From positions 1 to 20,545 of the forward strand of contig JAFAFD010000018.1 of NCBI GenBank assembly GCA_023423675.1: a DNA stretch of 20,545 bases. Direction: 5' to 3'. Position 1 is the stretch's first letter. Each line of letters begins with the position of its first letter. Under the pieces are notes generated by a model. It was not told the DNA's origin. It searched no databases and saw only the letters and a list, made by a program, of their open reading frames with translations. The position numbers and the translations under genes are program-made. The DNA is from Pseudomonadota bacterium (GTDB taxonomy: Bacteria > Pseudomonadota > Gammaproteobacteria > Xanthomonadales > Xanthomonadaceae). Below are positions 6,537 through 14,298 of the stretch, one piece after another.

Positions 6537-8723
6537 TCAGTCCGCGGTGCCGGCTGCGCCGTCTGCAGGCAGCAGGGCCGGGCGGCCGTCGAACCATTCG
6601 CGTGCGCCCGCCAGGTGCCATTGACGCTGCTTGCCTTTCATCTCGATGCCGGCACCCAGCAGCCCCCAGCGCAGATAGAGATCGCCGCGCTTGTTCTGCT
6701 CGAGCAGATCCAGCCGCGCCCGCAGGGACAGCCGCTCGTTCTCGGCTTCCAGGCCGTCGAGCACCAGATGGCCTGCCTGCCAGCGCAGGCGGGTGGTTGC
6801 GTTCACCTGCCCGGAATCGAGCAGGGACAGCGCCCAGCGCGGGTAGTCGCTACGCTCGGCGAACACCGCCAGCAGGGGTGCGGCATCGCTCATGGTCAGC
6901 GCGGCGCTGGCATCGACCCGGAACGGTGCCTGCGCATCGATGCGGCCCTGCCTGAACTGCACGCGTCCCTGCCAGGGCGTCTTGCGCTGCTGCTGGTCGA
7001 CCTGCACGTTGCGCAGCTGCACCGACGTGCCCGACAGGTCGAAGTAGCGTTGTTTGAAGTCGGCGCGGCGCAGGGTGGCGTCGACCTCGGCGTTGCCCAG
7101 CAGGTCGAGGCCGGCCACCTGGAGGCGTGCGCCGTTGCCAAGCAGGGTGGCAGTGCCATGGCCGACCCGGCCGTCGGTATCCAGTTCCACATCGCCGGTG
7201 AGCGTGCCGGTGCCACCCAGCAGCCGGGCCTGGCCTTTGCCCAGATAGCGGTTGTAGGCGGTCAGGTCGGGAATGGTGGCATTGCTGAAACGCAGGCGCG
7301 CACGCATGTCCTTGCGGAACTCACGCAGGCGGCCATCCCCACTGAGTACCAGCGACAGGTCGCGACCGTCGAACAAGGTGTCTCCTTTCTCACCGCCAGC
7401 GCGTGCGTTGAAGCGCGGCACCCGTACATCCAGCGTGGCGCGGGTAGGCGTACCCGCTGCCAGCTCGCCGTGTGCGCTGGCCGTACCGGTCATGCGCACG
7501 CCGGCCACCTCGGCCGTTGCCGCCGCTTCGGGGATGTCCACCGTACTGCCTGCCGCAAGCTCACCCGCTTTCAGCCGCAGGTCGGCCCGCACGGTGCCAC
7601 CGCCGTCCAGCTGCACCCAGGGCTTGCGCAGGAACAGGGCGGGAATCCAGTTGAGCGAGGTGAAGGTCCATTCGCCCTGCACCCGACCGGAGGTGCGCTC
7701 GATCAACTGGCCGGGCTCGCGGAAGGGGATTTTCCGCCCCGTGATGTTCAGGTCGGCATCGAGCGAGGCGCCCGTACCCTCGCGCGCCGGCAGGCGTGCC
7801 TGCAGCCGGATGTCCTGGGCGGCGTTCAACTGCAGGGCCAGCGTGCCGCGATCAGGGGCGCCGGCGCCAGCCTGCAGCGGCACCCGCCAGACGGCGCGAC
7901 TGCCCGGCTGCAGGGTGCCGCGGTCGAGCGTGATGTCCGCCTGCAACTGGCCGGTACTGGGTGAGCTGGAAACCGCCAGCGTCCGCGCGTCGGTGTCCAC
8001 CCGGATGCCGTGACTGCGCGCATCCACCTTCAGCGCGCCGTGGAGGATGTCGAACTTGGCGAGGCCGGGCGCCTGATCCCGGTAATGCCAGGGGTAGCCG
8101 AACGTTGCCTCGACCTTCATTGCGTCCAGCAACTGCACGCCGTCATAGCTGGCGATGGCATCGCTGAAGGCCACCTGCGAATCGTACAGTTCCGACGGGC
8201 CGCCACGCAGCTGCTTGCGGAAGCCGACGGTGCCCTGGCCCTGGCCGATGATCAGCAGCTTGCCGAAGCGGGCGTGCTGGATGGAATCACTGTGGATGGC
8301 ATCGAAGCGCAGGGTCCAGCCCTGGTTGCCGCGCGGGGGCGGTGGCACGACATCGTCGACACGGGTGACTTCGGCCGACACGCCAGTGGCGTTCAGGAGC
8401 GGCACGCGCACTTCGCGGCGGAACAACGGCCACAACGCCAGGCGGGCGCTGGCGCGGTCGGCGTGCAGTACATACACCGTGTGGTTCACATGGCCGCGCA
8501 TGTGCACGTTCCAGGCGATGACATGCCCCGGCAGCAGGGTGATGGCCGGACCCGTGCGCATCACGAACTTCTGCGGCTTGCGGTTGGTGGTCAGGTCGAA
8601 CAGCGGCGTATTGAGGAAGATGTTGCCCGCCAGCAGATAGAGCGCGTAAACGCCGGCAACGCTCCAGGCCAGCAGCCGCCAGCGCCGCGGCCAGTGGGTG
8701 AAACGTGCGGGAAATGCGGGCAT
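6537..8723 (-). CDS. AsmA/TamB-like membrane-anchored periplasmic protein, unknown function
   Basis: This 728-aa protein has one N-terminal signal-anchor (about 15-35, LLAWSVAGVYALYLLAGNIF) after a basic start. The rest is a long extracytoplasmic region made of alternating short strands (for example LSLVLSGDGRLREF, LQVAGLDLLGNAEVDATLRRADF, LSLRARLDLLEQNKRGDLYL). Such repeated, amphipathic beta patterns, with frequent ADLRLKAG or VDATLRR phrases, are typical of the AsmA/YhdP/TamB/DUF748 superfamily, which forms beta-grooves linked to lipid transport or envelope homeostasis. I cannot place it in a named subfamily. ATG 8723 is the first good start, with no strong ribosome binding site. It is divergent from the XVIPCD effector gene (117 bp apart) and lies upstream of tspO on the same strand. 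Partners are not evident. Confidence 0.75.
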   Translation of the reverse strand: MPAFPARFTHWPRRWRLLAWSVAGVYALYLLAGNIFLNTPLFDLTTNRKPQKFVMRTGPAITLLPGHVIAWNVHMRGHVNHTVYVLHADRASARLALWPLFRREVRVPLLNATGVSAEVTRVDDVVPPPPRGNQGWTLRFDAIHSDSIQHARFGKLLIIGQGQGTVGFRKQLRGGPSELYDSQVAFSDAIASYDGVQLLDAMKVEATFGYPWHYRDQAPGLAKFDILHGALKVDARSHGIRVDTDARTLAVSSSPSTGQLQADITLDRGTLQPGSRAVWRVPLQAGAGAPDRGTLALQLNAAQDIRLQARLPAREGTGASLDADLNITGRKIPFREPGQLIERTSGRVQGEWTFTSLNWIPALFLRKPWVQLDGGGTVRADLRLKAGELAAGSTVDIPEAAATAEVAGVRMTGTASAHGELAAGTPTRATLDVRVPRFNARAGGEKGDTLFDGRDLSLVLSGDGRLREFRKDMRARLRFSNATIPDLTAYNRYLGKGQARLLGGTGTLTGDVELDTDGRVGHGTATLLGNGARLQVAGLDLLGNAEVDATLRRADFKQRYFDLSGTSVQLRNVQVDQQQRKTPWQGRVQFRQGRIDAQAPFRVDASAALTMSDAAPLLAVFAERSDYPRWALSLLDSGQVNATTRLRWQAGHLVLDGLEAENERLSLRARLDLLEQNKRGDLYLRWGLLGAGIEMKGKQRQWHLAGAREWFDGRPALLPADGAAGTAD

Positions 8724-8798
8724 TTGGGCTCATCAACGGGTGGGACGTACGTCACTATCCCGAACATGACTGCGTGATGATGTGAATGCCTGGCGATT

Positions 8799-8822
8799 TA
8801 GCCTGCCTATAATCGTAGGCTA
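8799..8822 (+). promoter_or_regulatory. Candidate promoter of the effector gene: -10 box inside an inverted repeat
   Basis: TATAAT at 8808-8813 is a perfect -10 hexamer 27 bp before the effector ATG. It sits in the 12-bp spacer of a perfect inverted repeat, TAGCCT (8799-8804) and AGGCTA (8817-8822). A further CCTAT/ATAGG pair (8806-8810 and 8826-8830) overlaps it. No good -35 is seen. The layout suggests an operator that would block polymerase. A TAGGAG Shine-Dalgarno sequence follows at 8827-8832. Confidence 0.5.
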
Positions 8823-8840
8823 CGTATAGGAGCCCATGGC

Positions 8841-10670
8841 ATGACTGCACAGGCTGGCAAGGACAGCACCACCGCTTACGACGCCCCGGACAAGGCGGGC
8901 TTCGACCCGACTTACACCTCCAGCGTGCACGATGCGCGGCGGGCGACGCGCGACGGCAGCGTGACGATTTCCGAGACCGGGGTGAAATCCAGCGGCGAAC
9001 GCAAGCTCGCTGGCACGAAGTTCGCGGGACAGTTTGTCGACGCCAGCGCCGCCGTTACTGAAACGGTCGTCGATGGGCGTAACGAATTCCAGCTGGAGGT
9101 GGCCAATGCCACCCGCAGCCAGCTGAAGGCCGGCATCGTCGAAGGTACAGTGACCGCCGGTGGCCGTGGCCGCTACAAGGTGGCCCTGCCGCAGAACGAC
9201 ACCACCGATCCGCGCGAGGTCAGTCCACTGGACCCGACCACGATCCCGCGCGGTGGCAGCGTCATCCTCGATGGCCAGCAATTCACTGGCACGCAGATGG
9301 AAGCGCGTTTCCGCAACATGGCCGTCGAGAGCCAGCTGACCGAGGCGCAGGGCGCCAGCTATCGCGTCGATCGCCTCAGCGACGGCCGGGTGCGCGTCAG
9401 CACGGGCCCGAACGAGGCCGTGGAGGCCTTCAATGGCGTGGGCTTCTCGGCGGGCAAGTTCAGCGCTGTTGCCGGTCGCCAGGATGGACTGGGACAGTCG
9501 TCGGTGCGCAGTGCGACCTTCGATCTGGAGCAGGCCGATGGCCGCGCGGCCTACGCGCAGTTTGTCGAGACCGGGCGGATGCAGGCCGGCACGCCGGGCG
9601 TGCAGGACCTGGCCACCATCGAGCGGATCGGCATGAATTCGCAGACCCGCCTGAAGCTGGATTACAACGACAAGCTCGGCGTCGACCTGGCCGGCCAGCG
9701 CAATGCAGGCGATATCGTCCGCGTGCGCCGCGAGGATGGCAGCTACACCGAGCGGATGAACCTGGAGTACAGCGGCAACCTGCCGGTGAGCCGCGCCAGC
9801 GCCTACGGTGCCGACGGCAAGGAGGACCTTGCGCAGCGTCGCTACGAATTCACCTTCGACCTGAGGGACAACCCCAACGGCGAGCGGATCGCCAGCCTGG
9901 CCAACAGTGCGCTGGCCGGGCGCGTCGGCAACGATGTGCGCGGGCCGTTGAAAGCCGGCGAAGTGAACACGCTGGTGCTGGACGAGGGCCAGATGCGCGG
10001 GTTGATGCAGCGCACCCAGGCGATGGTGAAGGACAACCCGATCATGGGCCCGTCCTGGCATCTGCTGGCCGAGGACGGAAAGGGCAGGCCGCAGCAGGAT
10101 GTCGATGCCTTTGCCGTGGCGCTGGCGCGCAACCAGGGTCATTCGGCCTATGGCATGGCCGAGCGCCTGTTCCACGTCGCCGCCGCCGGCGGCCAGGATC
10201 TGCAGAAGATCGACGCTACCGTGCGCGCTGACCACCTGCCGGGCCTGCCGCCGCCGTCGCCGCTGCTGCCGCAGCAGGACCCGCGCCATGCCAGCAGTCC
10301 GGACCACGCGATGTGGTGCCAGAGCCAGGGCGCGGTCGGCAGCCTGGACCAGGCCATGGGCCGCACCCCGGATGAAATGAGCGAGCGCCTGAGCATGGCC
10401 CTGCTGGTGGCGGCGCGGCACAAGGGCATGGAGCGTATCGATGAAGCCGTGCTCAGCGACGATGGCCGCTACGCGTTCGCGGTGCAGGGTGAGGCGCATG
10501 CGGCTGACCGGCAGATCGCCCGCACCGACACCGCGCAGGCCGTCGCCACGCCGGTGAGCGAGCAGGTGCGCGAGCTGCCCCAGCCTGCCGAGCGCAGCAC
10601 GGAGCACGCACAGGCTCTGCAGCAGGAGCAGCAGGTGCAGGAGCAGGCCAGTCGAGCGATGGCGCGCTGA
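8841..10670 (+). CDS. Putative type IV secretion effector with C-terminal XVIPCD, unknown N-terminal domain
   Basis: The C-terminal ~130 residues of this 609-aa protein match the XVIPCD secretion signal of Xanthomonadaceae type IV effectors: DPRHASSPDHAMW from about residue 480, then GSLDQAMGRTPDEMSERL, LLVAARHKGMERIDEAVLS, DDGRYAFAVQG, and a Gln-rich tail. This domain binds the coupling protein VirD4, and most such effectors are anti-bacterial toxins. Residues 1-465 match no toxin fold I can name; they are polar, with DGQQFTGTQMEARF and LEQADGRAAYAQFVETGRM, and a proline linker LPPPSPLL precedes the XVIPCD. There is no signal peptide or membrane segment, as expected for type IV substrates. 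ATG 8841 has TAGGAG 8 nt upstream. No lipoprotein or other immunity-like gene is adjacent on either side. The secretion claim is firm by motif; the activity is unknown. Confidence 0.85.
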   Translation: MTAQAGKDSTTAYDAPDKAGFDPTYTSSVHDARRATRDGSVTISETGVKSSGERKLAGTKFAGQFVDASAAVTETVVDGRNEFQLEVANATRSQLKAGIVEGTVTAGGRGRYKVALPQNDTTDPREVSPLDPTTIPRGGSVILDGQQFTGTQMEARFRNMAVESQLTEAQGASYRVDRLSDGRVRVSTGPNEAVEAFNGVGFSAGKFSAVAGRQDGLGQSSVRSATFDLEQADGRAAYAQFVETGRMQAGTPGVQDLATIERIGMNSQTRLKLDYNDKLGVDLAGQRNAGDIVRVRREDGSYTERMNLEYSGNLPVSRASAYGADGKEDLAQRRYEFTFDLRDNPNGERIASLANSALAGRVGNDVRGPLKAGEVNTLVLDEGQMRGLMQRTQAMVKDNPIMGPSWHLLAEDGKGRPQQDVDAFAVALARNQGHSAYGMAERLFHVAAAGGQDLQKIDATVRADHLPGLPPPSPLLPQQDPRHASSPDHAMWCQSQGAVGSLDQAMGRTPDEMSERLSMALLVAARHKGMERIDEAVLSDDGRYAFAVQGEAHAADRQIARTDTAQAVATPVSEQVRELPQPAERSTEHAQALQQEQQVQEQASRAMAR

Positions 10671-10749
10671 GTGGTGTGACGACGAAACCGCCGCGAATTT
10701 CACATGGCGGAGACGTCTTCACAGTGCTTAATACGGTTCCTGACGAGTA

Positions 10750-10776
10750 GGGGGCTTGTCTATAAGGACGGCCCCC
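10750..10776 (+). promoter_or_regulatory. Candidate rsbR promoter region with GGGGGC/GCCCCC inverted repeat
   Basis: A perfect 6-bp inverted repeat (GGGGGC at 10750-10755, GCCCCC at 10771-10776) encloses TATAAG at 10761-10766, a reasonable -10 hexamer 38 bp before the rsbR ATG. The best -35 is weak (TTCCTG, 10737-10742, 18-bp spacing). In RNA the repeat could also fold as a hairpin downstream of the effector gene. Either role is an inference. Confidence 0.35.
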
Positions 10777-10804
10777 GGCGTTTCCAACTACCTGGACCGT
10801 ACCC

Positions 10805-11665
10805 ATGGCGGCTTTGCAGCAGCGCACCATCGATCTCATCCGAGAGCATCAGTCGACCCTGATCGCGCAGTGGCGTGACAACCTCAATGCCGCCGGCCAG
10901 AACGATGACAGCCGCATCGGTGCGCGCGACCTGGACATCCAGGTCAATGAATTCTGGCAGCTGCTGCTGCCCTCGCTGTCGGCCGCCGATGCAGGCAACC
11001 TGCACGGCGCCGAATGGCAGGCCATCCGCCATTTCCTCGAAGACCTGTCGCGCGACCGCGCGATCAAGGGCTTCACGTCCTCGGAGACGGCCACCTTCAT
11101 CTTCTCGCTGAAGCGGCCGCTGTTCCAGCTGCTGCAGCAGCACCACAGTGGCGATCCGCAGGCGCTCGGCGAACAGCTGTGGTCGATCTCCGAGCTGCTT
11201 GACGTGCTCGGCCTGCACACGGTGAAAGCCTTCCAGCGCACCCGCGAGGATGTCATCCAGCGCCAGCAGGAAGAGATGCTGGAGCTGTCCACCCCGGTAG
11301 TGAAGCTGTGGGAAGGCGTGCTGGCACTGCCGATGATCGGCACGCTGGACTCGCAGCGTACCCAGGTGGTGATGGAATCGCTGCTGCAGCGGATCGTCGA
11401 CACCGGCTCGGAAATCGCCATCATCGACATCACCGGCGTGCCCACCGTGGACACGCTGGTCGCCCAGCATCTGCTGAAGACCGTCACCGCCATCCGCCTG
11501 ATGGGCGCCGACGCCATCATCAGCGGCGTGCGTCCGCAGATCGCGCAGACCATCGTGCACCTGGGCCTGGACCTGCAGGGCATCGTCACCAAGGCCAACC
11601 TGGCCGACGCCCTGGCGCTGGCCCTGAAGCGGAACGGCCTGACCGTCAGCCAGGCCAACCGCTGA
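10805..11665 (+). CDS. rsbR: Stressosome sensor/scaffold protein RsbR (N-terminal globin-like domain plus STAS)
   Basis: This 286-aa RsbR has an all-helical N-terminal domain (about 1-150; the RsbR_N non-heme globin type) and a C-terminal STAS domain (about 165-280) with the very conserved stretch IAIIDITGVPTVDTLVAQHL. RsbR and RsbS co-assemble into the stressosome core; the N-terminal domains project outward and sense signals. By alignment from memory with Bacillus RsbRA, the RsbT phosphorylation sites are Thr217 (DTLVA) and Ser183 (GTLDS), the latter a threonine in Bacillus. The STAS surface segment GVRPQIAQTIVHLGLDL is also intact. ATG 10805 lacks a strong ribosome binding site. It is the first of six overlapping genes, ending in TGATG with rsbS. 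What the N-terminal domain senses cannot be told. Confidence 0.94.
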   Translation: MAALQQRTIDLIREHQSTLIAQWRDNLNAAGQNDDSRIGARDLDIQVNEFWQLLLPSLSAADAGNLHGAEWQAIRHFLEDLSRDRAIKGFTSSETATFIFSLKRPLFQLLQQHHSGDPQALGEQLWSISELLDVLGLHTVKAFQRTREDVIQRQQEEMLELSTPVVKLWEGVLALPMIGTLDSQRTQVVMESLLQRIVDTGSEIAIIDITGVPTVDTLVAQHLLKTVTAIRLMGADAIISGVRPQIAQTIVHLGLDLQGIVTKANLADALALALKRNGLTVSQANR

Positions 11666-12027
11666 TGGACCGCATCCCGATCCTGCAGATGGGCGACCTG
11701 CTGCTGGTCACCATCCAGGTGGACATGCACGACCAGCTGGCGCTGAACCTGCAGGACGACCTCAGTGAGCGTATCCGCCGCACCTCCGCGCGCGGCGTGC
11801 TGATCGACATCTCCTCGCTGGACATCGTCGATTCCTTCATCGGCCGAATGATCGCAACCATTTCGGCGTTGTCGCGGGTGATGGATGCAACCACTGTGGT
11901 GGTGGGCATGCAGCCGGCCGTGGCCATCACCCTGGTCGAGCTGGGCCTGGACCTGAGCGGAGTGCGCACGGCACTGAACGTGGAGCGTGGCATGAAGCTG
12001 CTGCGCCGGAGTGATGAACTGCCATGA
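11665..12027 (+). CDS. rsbS: Stressosome core STAS protein RsbS
   Basis: This 120-aa protein is a single STAS domain. It begins MDRIPILQMGDLLLVTIQ, close to the conserved RsbS start IPILKLxxxLLVSIQ, and contains GVLIDISSLDIVDSFIGR. Ser57 in the IVDSF motif corresponds to the RsbS serine phosphorylated by RsbT (Ser59 in Bacillus), which releases RsbT from the stressosome. Later comes MQPAVAITLVELGLDL, the other conserved STAS surface. The start ATG shares one base with the rsbR stop (TGATG), and its stop overlaps rsbT by 4 nt (ATGA). A longer open frame upstream, reaching 11308, is only the out-of-frame reading of rsbR and is not part of the gene. Confidence 0.95.
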   Translation: MDRIPILQMGDLLLVTIQVDMHDQLALNLQDDLSERIRRTSARGVLIDISSLDIVDSFIGRMIATISALSRVMDATTVVVGMQPAVAITLVELGLDLSGVRTALNVERGMKLLRRSDELP

Positions 12028-12425
12028 CCGCACGCCAGGGGAGCTTGCCCGTGCGGGTCGAGCAGGACGTGGTGCTGGCCCGCCAGGCCGTGCGCCAGGC
12101 CGCCGTGGCCTGTGGCCTGCGCCTGGTCGACCAGACCAAGCTGGTGACCGCCGCCAGCGAACTCGCCCGTAACACCGTCATCTACGGCGGTGGCGGGCAG
12201 ATGGACTGGCAGCTGCTGGAAGAGGGGCTGCGCCGTGGCGTGCGCCTGGTCTTCTCCGACCAGGGGCCGGGCATCGCCAACATCGAGCAGGCGCTGACCG
12301 ACGGTTGGTCGTCGGGCAAGGGCATGGGCCTGGGCCTGTCCGGCTCACGGCGGCTGGTGGATGTCTTCGAACTGGACACTGCACCGGGGCGGGGCACGCG
12401 CATCACCATCACCAAATGGACGTGA
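12024..12425 (+). CDS. rsbT: Stressosome switch kinase RsbT
   Basis: This 133-aa serine/threonine kinase belongs to the GHKL/HATPase_c_2 fold. It has the N-box ASELARNTVIYGGGG with Mg-binding Asn50, the G1 box FSDQGPGI with Asp79, and the G2 box GKGMGLGLSGSRRLVDVF, all intact and at standard RsbT spacing. In known stressosomes it phosphorylates RsbR and RsbS, dissociates, then activates a downstream partner (RsbU in Bacillus). No RsbU or sigma-B regulator is present here, so the target must differ; the downstream kinase pair is the obvious candidate by position. The start overlaps rsbS by 4 nt and the end overlaps the next gene by 10 nt. Confidence 0.95.
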   Translation: MTARQGSLPVRVEQDVVLARQAVRQAAVACGLRLVDQTKLVTAASELARNTVIYGGGGQMDWQLLEEGLRRGVRLVFSDQGPGIANIEQALTDGWSSGKGMGLGLSGSRRLVDVFELDTAPGRGTRITITKWT

Positions 12426-13429
12426 ATTTCTCCGGCCACGTCACCCGCGTCGTGGCCGTGGAGGAACCCACCCAGGTCGGGCAGGTGCGTCGCGAGGCGC
12501 TCGCACTGTCCGCACGGATCGGTTTCGATGAAACGGACAGTGGTCGGGTCGCGCTGGCCGCCAGCGAGTTGGCCAGCAACCTGCTGCGCCATGGCGGCGG
12601 TGGCAAGGTGTATCTCTCGGTCGTGCAAGGGTGCGACGCCCGCGGCGTCGAACTGTATACCGTGGACGCCGGTCCTGGCTTCGTGCTGTCGCAGGCATTG
12701 GTGGAAGGCTATTCCACCGGCGGCAGCCAAGGCCTGGGACTGGGCGCAGTAAAGCGCCAGGCGACGCTGCTCGACAGCTGGTCCGATGCGCGCGGCACGA
12801 TCGTGGTGGCCCGCATCTACCCCGAACATACCGGCCCACGGGTTGATCTCGCCTACGGCGCCCTGCGCCTTGCGATGCGGGGCGAAGAGGCCTGCGGCGA
12901 CGCCTGGCACCTGTCGGTGCGGGAAGGGCAGGCGGCGCTGACCATGATCGACGGCCTGGGCCACGGCCTGCCTGCCACCGATGCAGCGCAGGCAGGCACG
13001 CGTCGGGCCGCGGACGTGGGCGTGGAAGCGCCGAACCCGCTGATTGAAGCCCTGCACCGCGCCATGTCCAGCACCCGCGGCGGTGCGGTTGCCGTGGCGA
13101 CTCTGCCGCTGGCCGGGGGCGAGCTGCAGTTCTCCGGCATCGGCAACATCAATGCCGGCATCGCTGATGCCACGGGCTACCGTGGCCTGGCCTCGATGCC
13201 AGGCATCGTAGGCGTGCAGTTCCGCAAGGCACAGGCATTCAACGTTCACGCCGCGCACGGCACGCTGCTGATCATGCACAGCGATGGCCTGCAGGGGCGC
13301 TGGCGGTTGCAGGACTATCCGGGCCTGGTCCATCGGCACCCGGCCTTGGTGGTGGCGGTGCTGCAACGGGATTTCGACCGCGGGCGTGACGATGCAAGCA
13401 TCGTTGCCCTGCGCATGGGAGCGTGGTGA
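12416..13429 (+). CDS. RsbT-like ATPase fused to a PP2C (SpoIIE/RsbX-type) phosphatase
   Basis: This 337-aa two-domain protein has an N-terminal GHKL ATPase domain (about 1-140) with N-box ASELASNLLRHGGGG (Asn55), G1 VDAGPGF (Asp84) and G2 SQGLGLGAVKR. A C-terminal PP2C/SpoIIE-type domain follows (about 145-337) with metal-site motifs CGDAW (Asp162), DGLGHG (Asp179), HSDGL (Asp290) and DDASIV (Asp325-Asp326). Both sets of residues look intact, so both ATP binding and phosphatase activity are plausible. Its position after rsbT is that of rsbX, the phosphatase that resets RsbR/RsbS. The extra RsbT-like half is unlike classical Bacillus RsbX and might compete with RsbT or dock the phosphatase. 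ATG 12416 overlaps the rsbT stop by 10 nt and gives the best N-terminus; the open frame upstream is low-complexity shadow. Confidence 0.9.
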   Translation: MDVNFSGHVTRVVAVEEPTQVGQVRREALALSARIGFDETDSGRVALAASELASNLLRHGGGGKVYLSVVQGCDARGVELYTVDAGPGFVLSQALVEGYSTGGSQGLGLGAVKRQATLLDSWSDARGTIVVARIYPEHTGPRVDLAYGALRLAMRGEEACGDAWHLSVREGQAALTMIDGLGHGLPATDAAQAGTRRAADVGVEAPNPLIEALHRAMSSTRGGAVAVATLPLAGGELQFSGIGNINAGIADATGYRGLASMPGIVGVQFRKAQAFNVHAAHGTLLIMHSDGLQGRWRLQDYPGLVHRHPALVVAVLQRDFDRGRDDASIVALRMGAW

Positions 13430-14298
13430 TGGGGCAGGAACAGATACAGGAAGAGAACACCCGGCTGGCGGCGGAAAACGCAGCCTTGCGCGCCGAACTG
13501 GAAGAAACCAACCAGGGCGTGCTGGCGCTGTATGCCGAGCTGGACCAGCAGGCGGTGCAGCTGCGCGAGGTCTCCGACCTGAAGAGCCGCTTCCTGTCTT
13601 ACATGAGCCACGAATTCCGCACGCCGCTGGGCTCGATCCTGAGCATGACGCGGCTGCTGGAAGACGGGATGGATGGTCCGCTCAACGATGAGCAGCTGCG
13701 CCAGGTCCGCTTCGTCAGCGCCTCGGCATCGGAGCTTCGTGAGATGGTGGACGACCTGCTGGACCTCGCCAAGATCGAGGCCGGGCGCATCACGATCTCG
13801 CCGGGCTGGTTCGACCTGATGGACCTGTTCGCCGCCCTGCGCGGCATGTTCAGGCCATTGGTGGACAGCAACCAGCGCATCGAGCTCGTGTTCGAGGATC
13901 CGCCGCCGCTGCCGATGCTCTACACCGACGACAAGAAGCTTGCGCAGATCCTGCGCAACTACATCTCCAACGCCATCAAATTCACGCCAGAAGGGCAGGT
14001 GGTGGTGTCGGCGGCGATGGAGAGCGATGCGGAGGTTCGCTTCACCGTGCGCGATACCGGCATCGGCATCGCCCCGGAGCTGCTGCCGGCGCTGTTCGAG
14101 GATTTCGTGCAGGTCGATTCGCCACTGCAGAAGCGCCTGCGAGGTACCGGCCTTGGCCTGTCGCTGTGCAAGCGGTTTGCCGAGCTGCTGGGCGGTCGGG
14201 TGGCGGTGGAAAGCCTGCCCGGCAGCGGCTCGGCCTTCCATGTAGTCTTGCCGGTAGCACTGAACGAGGCGACGGAGGACGCCCATGCCGCACTCTGA
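13429..14298 (+). CDS. Sensorless soluble histidine kinase of the stressosome operon
   Basis: This 289-aa kinase has a short N-terminal coiled coil (about 1-50, LAAENAALRAELEETNQG), then HisKA with the H-box MSHEFRTPLGSIL (His61), and an HATPase with N-box LRNYISNAIKFTPEG (Asn181), RDTGIGI, FVQVDSP and RGTGLGLSL. There is no PAS, GAF, receiver or membrane segment, so its signal must come from a protein partner. The stressosome (RsbT or the PP2C fusion) is the natural candidate from operon position. ATG 13429 shares one base with the upstream stop (TGATG); GTG codons at 13423 and 13426 are alternatives. Its end overlaps the hybrid kinase start by 14 nt. Confidence 0.92.
   Translation: MGQEQIQEENTRLAAENAALRAELEETNQGVLALYAELDQQAVQLREVSDLKSRFLSYMSHEFRTPLGSILSMTRLLEDGMDGPLNDEQLRQVRFVSASASELREMVDDLLDLAKIEAGRITISPGWFDLMDLFAALRGMFRPLVDSNQRIELVFEDPPPLPMLYTDDKKLAQILRNYISNAIKFTPEGQVVVSAAMESDAEVRFTVRDTGIGIAPELLPALFEDFVQVDSPLQKRLRGTGLGLSLCKRFAELLGGRVAVESLPGSGSAFHVVLPVALNEATEDAHAAL

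Noticed and set aside
6414..7964. A 516-codon plus-strand open frame opposite the AsmA-like gene
   Set aside because: It is low-complexity and overlaps both the tspO start and the AsmA-like gene, with no ribosome binding site or domain.
8820..10703. A 627-codon open frame on the minus strand opposite the effector
   Set aside because: Composition is shadow-like (His, Ala, Gly, Leu repeats) and the plus frame has a ribosome binding site, a promoter-like sequence and a recognisable XVIPCD.
11308..11664. N-terminal extension of the rsbS frame
   Set aside because: It is an Arg/Ala/His-rich out-of-frame reading of rsbR; the RsbS family begins at ATG 11665, coupled to the rsbR stop.
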